Source of the DNA: Spinacia oleracea
Taxonomy: Eukaryota; Streptophyta; Magnoliopsida; Caryophyllales; Amaranthaceae
Assembly: GCF_020520425.1 (NCBI RefSeq)
Contig: NC_079487.1
Location: 109,960,141-110,024,140, forward strand
Direction: 5' to 3'
DNA length: 64,000 bases
The position numbers and the translations under genes are program-made. The first letter of the stretch is position 1. Every line of letters starts with the position of its first letter. Below, one piece after another: positions 11,376 through 24,467 of the stretch. The notes beneath the pieces were generated by a model. That model did not search any database, was not told the origin of the DNA, and saw only the letters and a program-made list of their open reading frames with translations.

Positions 11376-11759
11376 ACAACCTTGACATGTAGCTTGGGTC
11401 AAGTGACTATTGACATGAAAAAATGACTACAATGTTGACAGTGTACAAGGATCAAAATTTTATTAACTTGACCCGGGTCGCATATGTGACGCAAGGTCAA
11501 GTTCCTTAAAATTGAACGTGGGACCGCATGAAGCTGCCACTTGCATAATATTAGTCGTTTGCATACGGAATTTTAGGCTTATATTTGCTATATGCATGCA
11601 AATATTAATGCATTCGTATTATTCTCCATGTACTGAATGCATGCATGGAATTAATATATATTTTTTTTTGCATGATAACAATCATAAATTAATAGTCAGT
11701 TATGTACCAAATTTAACTTCATTGTGCTATATATGTATGTCACTACAACATAAATGAGC

Positions 11760-11936
11760 ATATGCAACGGTCTATTGCAACGGTTAACTCTATTGCAACA
11801 GTTGTTTTCAACGGTCTATGCTATTGCAACGGTTTATTGTAACGGTCTACTCTATGGCAACACCTCTTTGCAACGGTCTCCATGAACCGTTGCATTACTC
11901 CATCTAGAGCAACGATTATACAGACTATAGCAACGG
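11760..11936 (+). repeat. CACTA left subterminal repeats
   Basis: About ten copies of a GCAACGGT-type word (TGCAACGGTCTATTGCAACG and variants) in both orientations. In characterised CACTA elements such subterminal motifs bind the TNPA/TNP1 protein; binding here is inference. Confidence 0.85.
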
Positions 11937-12059
11937 TTGATATATTTAATTATATATTAATTTTAATTTGTGTACTAACTAGCTAGGGCGCTGATGCAAT
12001 TCACCTTGGCGCGGAATTTCCCTCCTAAATTTTGGGAAATTCTAGAAGCCAAATTCCTT

Positions 12060-12336
12060 ACAGAAAAAAGAAAAAAAAATAAAGCAACAATTTTCTGAAC
12101 CCAAATCCTTCTTCTTTCTCGAACAAAAAACCTAATCCTTCTTCTTTCTCTAACAAAATACCCAAATCCTTCTTCTATCTTCGCTCAATTATCTGCCTGA
12201 CCTTGAATTAAGTAAAAAAATTCTTAACTAAACAACACGAGCAGCTTCCATCGCCGGCGACCTTTGCAGATACACGACCATTGCTGTAATTCAAACGTCG
12301 GTGACCTTTTCAACGAGGATTGCTCTTTGTCTCAGG
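12060..12336 (+). promoter_or_regulatory. Probable leader exon of CACTA transcript
   Basis: Three imperfect copies of CCAAATCCTTCTTCTTTCTC are followed by GC-richer sequence ending at CTTTGTCTCAG, then GTATGC, a good 5' splice site. This fits a non-coding first exon of the transposon transcript. The Copia insertion now separates it by more than 12 kb from the transposase coding region. Confidence 0.4.
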
Positions 12337-12559
12337 TATGCTCTCAACGTTTAAATTCTTAAGTTTTTTCATCCTTTAACCCCTAAAATATCATCAAATT
12401 TCACGAATTATACTTGCATAGAGTGCCTCAATTTAAGTTATTCCTAACCCATGAAATTGAAATTATCATAGTCTTTATGTTGTCCATTAATGTTTAACAA
12501 CAATACTACACGAATTATACTCTTTTGATTAGTGTTTTAGGGTTTAAGCTGTAATTTTG

Positions 12560-12642
12560 ACAGTGCCCACCAACTGTTCGACGAAATGCCTAGTAGAAAT
12601 TCTAATATTTTTTCTGGTTGCCTTGTTGTTGTTGCCTTCTGG
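12560..12642 (+). pseudogene. PPR-like gene scrap inside CACTA
   Basis: One frame reads SAHQLFDEMPSRNSNIFSGC, very like the A/B helices of a pentatricopeptide repeat (typical ARxLFDEMPxRNxxxWxxxI). It is too short to be functional and ends at the Copia insertion. It probably represents a host gene fragment captured by the CACTA element, a known habit of this superfamily. A chance or TE-derived resemblance is possible, but the FDEMP-RN string is characteristic. Confidence 0.55.
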
Positions 12643-12658
12643 ATTGGTTCTTGGCCTG

Positions 12659-14020
12659 TGAAGGAAAAAATGCCCTTGGTCCAAGTATGCATTCTATGTT
12701 AAGTTTAATAAGTGCGGTTCAGTATTAATTAACAAGTTAATAATTCAGTGAGATCAAGTGAGCTGAATGCCTAGCTAGAGGCCGCTTCAGTTCAAGTGGA
12801 ATTAATGATATTAATCCACAGCTTACTCTTGACTGAACCCGTAGGGTCACACAAATAGTACGTAAACGGATCAAGTATTTAATGGCATTAAATACTCCAT
12901 CTATGGATATTCGGAATCGACGGATCTTGGTTTCAGTGGGAGCTGAGATCGTCACAGGCAAGAAATGAATGCTCCGGAAACGATGATATTGCCGGAAACG
13001 GAAATATGGATCGTATCGGAAATATAAATATTATCCAAGTCGTAGATGTTGCCGGAAACGGAAACATGGTACGTATCGGAAAATATTATCGGAAATGGAA
13101 ATATTGCCGGAAACGGAAATATTGTCAGAATCGGAAATATTATCGGAATCGGAAAATAATTCCGGAAACGGAAATATTAAATATTTGTTCGAAACGGAAA
13201 TTAATTCCGGAATCGGAAATATTAAATATTGTTCGTATCGGAAATGAATTCCGGAATCGGGAAATTAATCGGAAGCGTATCGTACGAATTAGCATCGGAC
13301 GAGGCCTGCCAGACGGAGGCCCAGCACGAAGTCGGGCCATCGCCAAGCAAGCCAGCGCGCCACAAACGCACCAGCCAAGGCTGCGCCAGGCCCAGCGCGC
13401 GCCAAGGCTGCGGCAGCGTGTGGGCTTGTGGCAGTGGGCTGCGAGCTCGCGGGCTGCGCGCGCGCGCATGGCGCCCCTCGTGGGCTGCTGTGCGTGCGTG
13501 TGTTTTTGTGTGCTATACGAATCCTAAAGCAATCAGGTTTCGACATATGATTAAATTCCTAAACCTAAAAGGATGAATTAATTAAATAAGAATTCTATTA
13601 GGATTCTAGTTTAATTAATTCGTATCCTAATAGGATTACGATTCCCTTTCCATACCTCTATAAATAAAGGCCTAGGGTCATTATTTTGAATAGAGTATTC
13701 AAGTATTCAAAGTGATTTTTGAGAGCAAAAATTCAGTCATACAATTGCCTATACTAACCGAAAATTCTAAGTACCTTAAGGGCGATCCTAGTTGGTCAAG
13801 CTTAAGGCGGATCCGGACGTGCTGTGGACTATCTACGGAGGGACGACACTTGGAGTCCTAAAGACTTGTTCTTGTTCGGTTCGGGCGCAGCTAGGGAAGG
13901 CACGCAACAAAGTGTATGCATCTAAACTATGCTAAATGATTATGTGTAAATAATATGCTTTCCTGGCTTTATGGTTTTTCCGCATGATTTATGTATTGTC
14001 ATATGTATCATAACCTAACA
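12659..14020 (+). repeat. 5' LTR of Copia-type element
   Basis: Direct copy of 21726-23121. It includes a minisatellite of GGAAACGGAAATATTGCC-like units (about 12975-13270), a GC-rich block (13310-13500) and a TATA-like CTCTATAAATAAAGG at 13660. It is shorter than the 3' LTR by one 18-bp minisatellite unit and a 16-bp GC-rich segment. Confidence 0.93.
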
Positions 14021-14037
14021 GTGGTATCACGAGCCTC
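14021..14037 (+). promoter_or_regulatory. Primer binding site, initiator-Met tRNA type
   Basis: GTGGTATCACGAGCCTC directly follows the LTR. It matches the common TGGTATCAGAGCC site complementary to initiator tRNA-Met, apart from an extra C after TATCA. This fixes the + orientation of the element. Confidence 0.8.
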
Positions 14038-17000
14038 TTATTATTTTCATAATCTAAATTGCATGAACATGGTTAAATATTACAAATTTGCAAGAATTAA
14101 AAGGGGTGATTAATTTTCGTAATTGTTAATTAATTGCAAATTGCGTTTATTTAATTATACGTACGCAGTTTTTCGGCAGTTTCTTCGTTACTCATCCAAA
14201 TCGAGTGATTTTTGTGTCAATTCTGCATGTAAAAGGCATTCTAAAATTTTGACAAAATTAATATTTTTCGGCCGAACCCAGAATTCTCAAATTCGAAGCC
14301 TAACTATGACTTTTCGGAGGTTTTAGTTTTTCGAATGCAAAATTTCGTAAATTTAAGATGTTAAATTAAATATTTGCGATTCTTGTTGATAAATCTTGAA
14401 TTTTTGATTGACCTACTGTATATGTTTAACAAGTTTGAATGCCTAGCCTTGTTAATTATGCAATCTAATTTGTAATTATGATTAATTTGTTGAAAATTGG
14501 AATAATTTAGAATTAATTTGATTTTCATAATTAGTTATAATTTAATTAGATACCTATGATTAAAAACCACCATAAAAATTGTAAATTTATGTTAAATTTT
14601 AAATTTTTATGACCTACACTTGAATCCATGTTAATCGGAAATCAATTAAATAATAAATTTTCGATTTTTCGCCCTAAAATTATGAAATTAATATTATTTA
14701 TTAATTTGTCATTAATTTTGAATATAAATTTTAAATTTTTATGTGATTCGCTCATATAACTTGCACGCACAAAGCAATGGACGCTACGTGTTACCCTTAA
14801 GGGGTGTTGTATAGTGCGGGCATGTGACGACGAGCAAGGGAGCTCGTCGCCCATGCGGTACGAATGCAATGAGCAAGGCCATGGTGCACGAGCACAAGGC
14901 AGCAGCCCTGCCTTGTGTCGTGGGCTGTGTGCGATGGGCGAATGGGCGAGGGCGAGAGCAAGGCACGAGCAGTCGCGTGTGGGCAGCAAGCGAGCTGCGC
15001 CACAGCGCGCACTGCCTCGCGCAAGCGTGCGGAGCCTCGCGCGCAGCGAGCGCAAGCTCGCGTGCCACGAGTGCTACGCCCAGCATCGATCGCTCGCGCG
15101 CAGCGAGCGCTATTGTGCGTGCGACAAGCGCTGCGCCCAGCGATGGCGTACAGCGTGCTTGTTGCGACGTGCGACGAGCGCTGCGCCCAGCGATGGCGTG
15201 CAGCGTGCTTGTTGTGCGTGCGACAAGCGCTGCGCCCAGCGATGGCGTACAGCGTGCGACGAGCGCTGCGCCCAGCGATGGCGTGCAACGTGCTTGTTGT
15301 GCGTGCGACAAGCGCTGCGCCCAGCGATGGCAAGCAGCTTGCTTGTTGCGACGTGCGACGAGCGCTGCGCCCAGCGATGGGTTGCGGCAGCATGCTTGTT
15401 GCGTCGAGCGCTGGCGCGCGCAGCGAGCACCAGCTCGCGTGATGCCTTGCGATGGTGAGCAGCAGCGATGCGACGCAGCGCATGGGCTGCGCGCACATGG
15501 CCAGCGATGGCTGTGTGCGTGTGGCCCATGGGCGTGCGTTGCGTGGGATTGTTGCGTTGCGATTAGATCGTTTTGAAATTTTAATTTGAAATTTTCAGTT
15601 TACGTATTTAATTAATTTTAAAATTAATAATTTAAATTAATTTCTTGGACTTTAATTTTGAATAATGTAATTATAATAAATTTTATTTATTCTAATTATT
15701 TTACTAAAATTAAAATCATGAATTAATTTAAATACTACTGAAATTAAATTAAACTTTTTGGATTCAGTTATAAATTTATATGAGCTTTAAATTTTAATTA
15801 AATTTGTATGTTTCCGGTTAGACTAGAAATACATTTTTATGTTTAAAATTAGTAAAGCATATGAATTTATTGGTTTAAGTGGGAGCATTTTTAGTCATAA
15901 ACTCTTGATTAGGTCTACAAATCCTTAAGGTTAAAACAACTTGATTAGAATTAATAAGGACTGAATAATTTGTTTTGCTGCAAATGTTTATGTGATGCAT
16001 AATGTGTTTTACTAACCAGCTATGTGGGCCATTCATGATAATGAATGGGTGAATGGTATATATTGTATATGTACTGTTTTGCCGGTTATGAAGTGACTAG
16101 TATGGCCCAAATAGGATAGAAAATATGGTCTGCGTACCATTAATTTGAATGTAATTGGTCTAAAGTACCAAAGTTGTTTTTCAATTCAAAAATGGTCTGC
16201 GTACCATCAAATAGTTGTAATTAGTTTTAATTATAGCTTATCCTATTTGAAGAAAATGGTGCCTCCCACGGAGATTTTAAGACGGACTTTGAAGTTAAAG
16301 CTTCAAGATGAAGTCGGGCCATACTAGATCACATTTATCTTATGCATGTTTTAGGTTATTTATTGCTTTTAAATATGTCTTAAAATGCATGAGATCAAAG
16401 CTTGATTATGTTGCATGATTAAGGATTTTAGTTCACTTAAAATCTAACCAACATAGTAAGAGCCTTAAGTTCCAAACTTAAAAATTGAGTTATAAGGTGC
16501 CATGCCAAAATATACACTTGCTTGGATATCCTTTACATCAATCTAGTAATAGTTTTCGCTCAGCGAGGTGTTACTTATTGGTCCTAAAGGGGCAAGGTAC
16601 ACAAATAATTGTGAGTACATGTTAGTTTTGGTGAAACTCAACGATATAAGTAAGGAGTCCTTTTATGTCGTGGCAAAATCGATAGGTTTACCTAATAAGT
16701 TCTTAGACGTACCTATCAACCAAGAATAGTTTCTAGACTATTAGCAAAAGGTTTTTGCTTACCTAAGATGTTTTAGGATTGAGTCGACAAACTGTGCTTA
16801 ATTCTTCAATGATTTTAGGGTCTTGGAATCATTTTATTCACACCTGCCGGAACATTAAATTCGAATAAAATGCTAATAACTTGTTTAAATTGCATGATTG
16901 CTTTCATTTTCAAGTTATTATTCATGATAAATGTTTAGACTTTGCATACTTCAATGAATGTTTTAATTATTGTTTATAATTAAATATCTTGCACTGCAAT

Positions 17001-19178
17001 AAATCCTTTTAGAAAGGTAACAGTAAATTTCCTTGATTGGTAATGAATCCAAGAACGATTCGCGGAAATGAGAGAAAATGAGCAATTTAAAAGTACGTTT
17101 CTTTTAATGACTTTTATGGTTGTTTTCGAGTATCAAAATCGAATGGCAAACCGATTGATGCTTGTGAATTCAAAATACAATGTAGTTTTGAGATCATAAA
17201 GCATTAAGTTTAAACACTCAGCTTTACCAATGGTTAACAACCTAATATCTTTGTCCATTTAATTCTCGAATGAGTCTAGTCCCTAGACATTCGAATAGAT
17301 CGATGCTAATAGATCGATGCTTAGAAAACTTTAGAAGCTTCTGGTAAGATCATCTAGTTGAAACAGAATATTCAACATAAATTAAATGGTAAGAACCTTG
17401 TTGGAGTGACATTGGACATGTCTAACAAAGTATAAAAGTCAACACTAAAGAATTCAATTCTTAAGACTATAAGAAAGGGTACAAGAAATAGGAAAACGAG
17501 GAACAAATGAAAGGAATTTACGATTCCGTTTCTACCTATAAGTTTATGTTTAAAGAGAAGTGACCTAGCAATCAAACTTCCTTAGTATCATATACCGCTT
17601 GAGGTTCTTACTTCGGTAATAACTCAAACAATGGAAGCTAGGATACACTAATGACCTACAAGTGGGAAATGAAGCATGGCAATGCTACATTAGTTGTAGG
17701 GTCATCTAGTTTGTTTTAAGTCCTTTCAAAGGCTGGAACTTAATGGCTATTTTGTTCCATAATCAACATACCTAAATTTCTGTTTTCAAACACAGAAAGA
17801 CTCACATTCAAGAAAAACAAAAACAATGTTTGTTTGTTTATTTGAATGAAATGGTCAATTACAGGTTGAGTCAATATGCTTGATTAAAACAAACAACTCT
17901 TTAAAGAACTTTACTAGGTTCAAATCAACCCCTTGATTTGAGTTCCACTAATCTTTGGCATTGTTGCTTAGACCATATCAACAAGTTAACATTCAAAAGC
18001 TCTTTTTTGATGGACTTTTGAAAGTTGATTGATTTCTAGATCATTTTAAGACAACTAGTCTTACTTGTTGAAAGTAACAAAAGATATGAACTATTGTTAG
18101 AACGCCTAGACAATAGAGTTCAAAGCTAAAGAAAGATTTTATGACTTTATTATTTCACATGGATTTGAGTGAATATAGGTTTATTTACTCAAATGTGATA
18201 TAAGTTGAATCTGTTTGGCTAGTTCAAAGATTCAGAAGTATAAAATCCACTTGGCAAGAAATCATAAAGATCTAGGTTAGATCATGTTGATGATTACTTG
18301 AGACCAAATATGATCATCAATGATTGTGTGTTGTAATTTCACAATCTAGGTCCATAAGATATGGCATATCTTAGTTGGAATAATCGAAGTCAATTAGTAC
18401 TTGATTCGATTAATGATGAATCATAAAGACTTTTCCTATAATTTCTAAAACAAAATGCTCAACTACCACCAAACTAAACCAAATTCGTCAAAGCTATTGA
18501 AAAGTAATTTCAGAATAACTTTTCATAAAATATATCTAGAGAGTTGCAAAACTCAGTGGGAGCTTAGTGTTTGTCATTCGACAAACTAAGGCCCAAGTAT
18601 AGATATATGTTTCATTATGATTTATTCAAATGAGACACAAGGGTATTGTTTCTACCACGAATTTTTGAGAACATAATGTTTGTTTGCTCGAAATAATGTC
18701 CTTTTGGAGTTTCGTTTCCAAAATGACAAGTGGGAGAAAATAGACCTCGAAAGTCTTCGAGGCGAACAACAAACATAAACGGACATTCCAGAGGCTTTTC
18801 GAAGTGCTTCAGAAAATCCGAACTTATTCTGTAAGGACTTTACAAGTGGCTTTAAAGAATAGACATCTCTTAGAAGACTTTACAAGTGCTTCAAGGAGAA
18901 CAGAATATTCAAAGGACTTTCAAGTGGCTATTGATATTCTATTGTTTGATGTTCTATACCCAAGTAGGAGTCACTGAAACTATGAGATTCTTCTATTAGA
19001 TAGTGAAGAAACATAGAGATCAGGTCAATGAAACTATGAGATTCTTCTATTAAATAGTGAAGAAACCTACAACTTGCAGTCAAACTATTATCATATAGAT
19101 TAATGAGTTTGTGACTTGTAAGAAAGCTATGACGAAATATAGATTCCCTAAAATGGTTAGAGGCCATATATAGACTAT
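14038..19178 (+). other. Decayed or non-coding interior of Copia element
   Basis: Apart from the GC-rich tandem block at 14815-15560 this is AT-rich, with no frame above about 70 codons and no readable gag, protease or integrase. GTGGGAG words recur (15884, 18550, 18731), as is frequent in plant Copia transcripts. Confidence 0.5.
15120..15420 (+). repeat. GC-rich ~50-bp tandem repeat
   Basis: Six copies of CTGCGCCCAGCGATGG start at 15131, 15181, 15230, 15266, 15315 and 15365, a spacing of about 50, 49, 36, 49 and 50 bp. Intervening sequence alternates between GTGCGACAAGCG and GTGCGACGAGCG forms. The whole 14815-15560 block is strongly GC-rich within an AT-rich element. Long open frames on both strands arise from lack of stops at this composition and are not taken as genes. 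Confidence 0.9.
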
Positions 19179-19487
19179 ATGTTTAATTGGTTAAAGGCCA
19201 TAAAACATACTCAATGTTTTGATGACAAAATTGAAATTTTGTTGATTTGCAAGAATAGTTTCACACCTATTGGTTGCAAGTTTGTTTTAAGGATAAAAAC
19301 CATCAAACATGGAATTGTGTTCACACACAAAGCTAGATTAGTTGCTAAAGGTTACAAGCAAATTCATGGCATGGATTGTGTTGAAACCTCATGCATAATC
19401 GTAATACACAAGTCTATAAATCAAGCAATGATTGCATATTGGTACATATGGCAATTGGATGACAAAACGTATTCCTCAACCAAATGA
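19179..19487 (+). pseudogene. Copia reverse transcriptase remnant
   Basis: About 100 codons matching the start of the Copia RVT_2 domain. Recognisable words are FVLRIKTIKHG, KARLVAKGYKQIHGMD and VETSC, then a degraded WQLDDKT corresponding to the usual QMDVKTAF. The catalytic YVDD part lies downstream in normal proteins and is not readable here. It cannot be functional, but it assigns the nested element to Ty1/copia. Confidence 0.75.
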
Positions 19488-21712
19488 TGGAATAAACTAT
19501 GTACATGGTATGTCATAGGATTTGTGGATCCAAATAAATGATTGAAAAAGAAAGCTAGCTTATAAAATCTAAGTACAGATTTAAGCAAGCAAATTGGGAA
19601 TTAGAAATGTATTTTAGTGAAGCTAATAAGTATTTTAATTTCATAAAATGCACATAATTCTTATAGATATATAAGAAGTTTAGTGGGAGTACATAAAAAT
19701 TAATTGGTCCTATGTGTATCACACACATATCTCTCTATTGTGAAATAACATTCAAATGATAATGATTTAGATTTGAAATTATTCATCAATGATGGACCAA
19801 GGCGAAACTTAGTACATACTGGGTATTAAGATCTATTTGCAAAGATCTTATATTAATGTTTTGGATTAAGTAATGGCATTTACTAAATCAAACACGAAAG
19901 ACTCCATTGGAGATATTCGACCCATGTGAATAAATCTAAGTAAAGAATGTTTGAACTATGTATAAGAATTTACTAAGTTAAACATCCAAGGATCTAAGTA
20001 AGATTCTTAACCTATATTATATGTCAAAGAATTTAGCTGGATTTAGTATCTACTGAAACTAGATGAGCTAAAGTTACATGAATAGAATTCAATTGGGAAT
20101 TATTCTGCAAAAGAATTTATCATGTATGATATAATATGAGGATCGCCAAAAACGTATCGTATGACTTTAGGCATGACGAACATATACCAATCTCTATTGA
20201 TCTAAGTGAAGATCAACTAGATTGAGATCAAGAATACTTATGGTACTTGAAAAGGTACATAGGAATAGTTCTTGATTCAAGGAAATAAAGATATGCTAAA
20301 TATTGATGCTACACGCATAAACACTGGCAAAGGATCAAGCAAGACCCTTTGGAGTTAACCATTGATAAGGACGAGCTATAGAGCATCGTGTTTTGAAATG
20401 GCAACATGGATTGGAGACCATGAGTTGTTGCGTGGGAAATTAAATATTAATTTCTATGTTCTAAGATGCAGCTGGAAAGTCTTCCACATATTTGTGAACT
20501 GCTTGGATAAGCAAATCCAAACAACGCATCACTAGCAACCTATACAGTTGAAGTAAAAGTAATTATTGCCTAAGAAGCAATGAAACAGGGTTGTTTAAGT
20601 TAAAGAGTTCTTCACTGAACTTGGGTAGATCACATGTCTGTTGACTTAATAGTTCTTCATTGCAAAATGCGTAGAACCACTATTGTAGCAAGAAAGACTA
20701 GATCACAAAATAAACATACTCAAAAGATCTTATCATCTATCTCGAAGAACATTCGATGAAAAGGATATTAAGATTGGCAAAGCATGATAACTAAACCTAT
20801 GCAACAAGTGAGAAACAACACTCACATTGTGGCACTGGAAATCAAGCATAGCTTTGAATTCCATGAACTGTTTTAAAGATGGGTTTGAGGCCCATGGTTG
20901 TAAAACATTGGGGTTGAACATTTATCATATATGAAATGTATTTTCATATTCCATTTAATCTTGGTTTAGTATTAAATGATGAGTCCCTTCAAATTTGACG
21001 ATATATTCAAGATAGACTGTCAGGACCAGTCCTGTGACTAAGAAATGTCTATCAAGTGAACTTGAATGTCAAAAGTTGAAAATGGTCCCTGGTCAGAGTT
21101 TTCTATAAAGATGGATTCATAGAAAACGTTAGACGACTAGAATGCAAGATGACTAGTAGTTCTGTTTCTTGAACTATGTGGACATGGCAATGTCATAATC
21201 ATTTGCATAGATACTTACTTTGGGAAGACTAGTATCGGACAAGACCTATGAAACTTTACTGTAAGAGATGAAAGTCTGTCATAAGTAAATTTCATTAAAA
21301 TTATTAGACACTAAATCCTCAATACCTGAGTGATTTGAGATTACTTGTTTGAGAACTGGTTACTTTGACGTTGACCAACCGTCGCACCGTAAAAGGAGGC
21401 TATAAAGGCAACGCTCAGGTAATCACCTATCAAACGAAGTCTAATCTCAAGATCGCAAGATTTGGATTGTCCTCCCACAAATCGGGATGAGATGCTTAAA
21501 AGTTGTACAAGGCCACTCGGAGAGCTAGAAACTGTGAAATGCAAGGTCGTGCTCGGATGAATCATAGGCTATGATTATCTGTTTATTTGATCAGCTGAAC
21601 TCTGAAACCGAGAAACACCTCTGGACATAATAAGGATGACAACTCTTACCTTATGTTCAAGAGCAAGCATCGAGCGACAAAGGAATTAGGAAATGCACAC
21701 TTGTCCCTAAGG
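19488..21712 (+). other. Degraded pol 3' region
   Basis: Position between the reverse transcriptase remnant and the polypurine tract implies former RT/RNase H sequence. Stops in all frames leave nothing that can be assigned confidently. Confidence 0.4.
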
Positions 21713-21725
21713 ACAAGTGGGAGAC
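21713..21725 (+). promoter_or_regulatory. Polypurine tract
   Basis: ACAAGTGGGAGAC lies immediately before the TG of the 3' LTR, matching the usual Copia form AAGTGGGAGAYTG. Confidence 0.75.
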
Positions 21726-23121
21726 TGAAGGAAATAATGCCCTTGGTCCAAGTATGCATTCTATGTTAAGTCTAATAAGTGCGGTTCAGTATTAATTAAC
21801 AAGTTAATAATTCAGTGAGATCAAGTGAGCTGAATGCCTAGCTAGAGGCCGCTTCAATTCAAGTGGAATTAATGATATTAATCCACAACTTACTCTTGAC
21901 TGAACCCGTAGGGTCACACAAATAGTACGTAAACGGATCAAGTATTTAATGGCATTAAATACTCCATCTATGGATATTCGGAATCGACGGATCTTGGTTT
22001 CAGTGGGAGCTGAGATCGTCACAGGCAAGAAATGAATGCTCCGGAAACGATGATATTGCCGGAAACGGAAATATGGATCGTATCGGAAATATAAATATTA
22101 TCCAAGTCGTAGATGTTGCCGGAAACGGAAACATGGTACGTATCGGAAAATATTATCGGAAATGGAAATATTGCCGGAATCGGAAATATTGCCGGAAACG
22201 GAAATATTGTCAGAATCGGAAATATTATCGGAATCGGAAAATAATTCCGGAAACGGAAATATTAAATATTTGTTCGAAACGGAAATTAATTCCGGAATCG
22301 GAAATATTAAATATTGTTCGTATCGGAAATGAATTCCGGAATCGGGAAATTAATCGGAAGCGTATCGTACGAATTAGCATCGGACGAGGCCTGCCAGACG
22401 GAGGCCCAGCACGAAGCCGGGCCATCGCCCAGCAAGCCAGCGCGCCACAAACGCACCAGCCAAGGCTGCGCCAGGCCCACCGCAAGGCAGGCCCAGCGCG
22501 CGCCAAGGCTGCGGCAGCGTGTGGGCTTGTGGCAGTGGGCTGCGAGCTCGCGGGCTGCGCGCGCGCGCATGGCGCCCCTCGTGGGCTGCTGTGCGTGCGT
22601 GCGTGTTTGTGTGCTATACGAATCCTAAAGCAATCAGGTTTCGACATATGATTAAATTCCTAAACCTAAAAGGATGAATTAATTAAATAAGAATTCTATT
22701 AGGATTCTAGTTTAATTAATTCGTATCCTAATAGGATTACGATTCCCTTTCCATACCTCTATAAATAAAGGCCTAGGGTCATTATTTTGAATAGAGTATT
22801 CAAGTATTCAAAGTGATTTTTGAGAGCAAAAATTCAGTCATATAATTGCCTATACTAACCGAAAATTCTAAGTACCTTAAGGGCGATCCTAGTTGGTCAA
22901 GCTTAAGGCGGATCCGGACGTGCTGTGGACTATCTACGGAGGGACGACACTTGGAGTCCTAAAGACTTGTTCTTGTTCGGTTCGGGCGCAGCTAGGGAAG
23001 GCACGCAACAAAGTGTATGCATCTAAACTATGCTAAATGATTATGTGTAAATAATATGCTTTCCTGGCTTTATGGTTTTTCCGCATGATTTATGTATTGT
23101 CATATGTATCATAACCTAACA
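21726..23121 (+). repeat. 3' LTR of Copia-type element
   Basis: 1396-bp partner of 12659-14020. It has one extra GGAAATATTGCCGGAATC-type unit in the minisatellite and a 16-bp duplication in the GC-rich block. It ends CCTAACA, followed by GCTTG. Confidence 0.93.

Positions 23122-24467
<1,346 letters not shown>

Larger units (their letters stand above)
12659..23121 (+). mobile_element. Copia-type LTR retroelement nested in CACTA
   Basis: The two LTRs (1362 and 1396 bp) both begin TGAAGGAAA and end CCTAACA, with 5-bp flanks GCCTG and GCTTG (one mismatch). A PBS follows the left LTR and a purine-rich tract precedes the right one. The 7.7-kb interior has no long open frame. Only a Copia-like reverse transcriptase remnant near 19180-19487 is readable. 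The LTRs differ by a few substitutions and two short indels (18 and 16 bp), so the insertion is recent, while the interior looks long decayed or derived. A non-autonomous element mobilised in trans fits this best. Confidence 0.88.

Noticed and set aside
13006-13576. Open frames through the LTR minisatellite and GC-rich part (also at 22073-22651 and 63278-63809)
   Set aside because: They repeat in every LTR copy, are translations of GGAAAYGGAAATATT repeats, and span promoter and leader regions of the LTR.
14797-15576. Long Ala/Arg/Cys-rich open frames on both strands
   Set aside because: They overlap in several frames and on both strands, coincide with the GC-rich tandem repeat, and use the low-stop composition of that block. 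No protein family or start context supports them.
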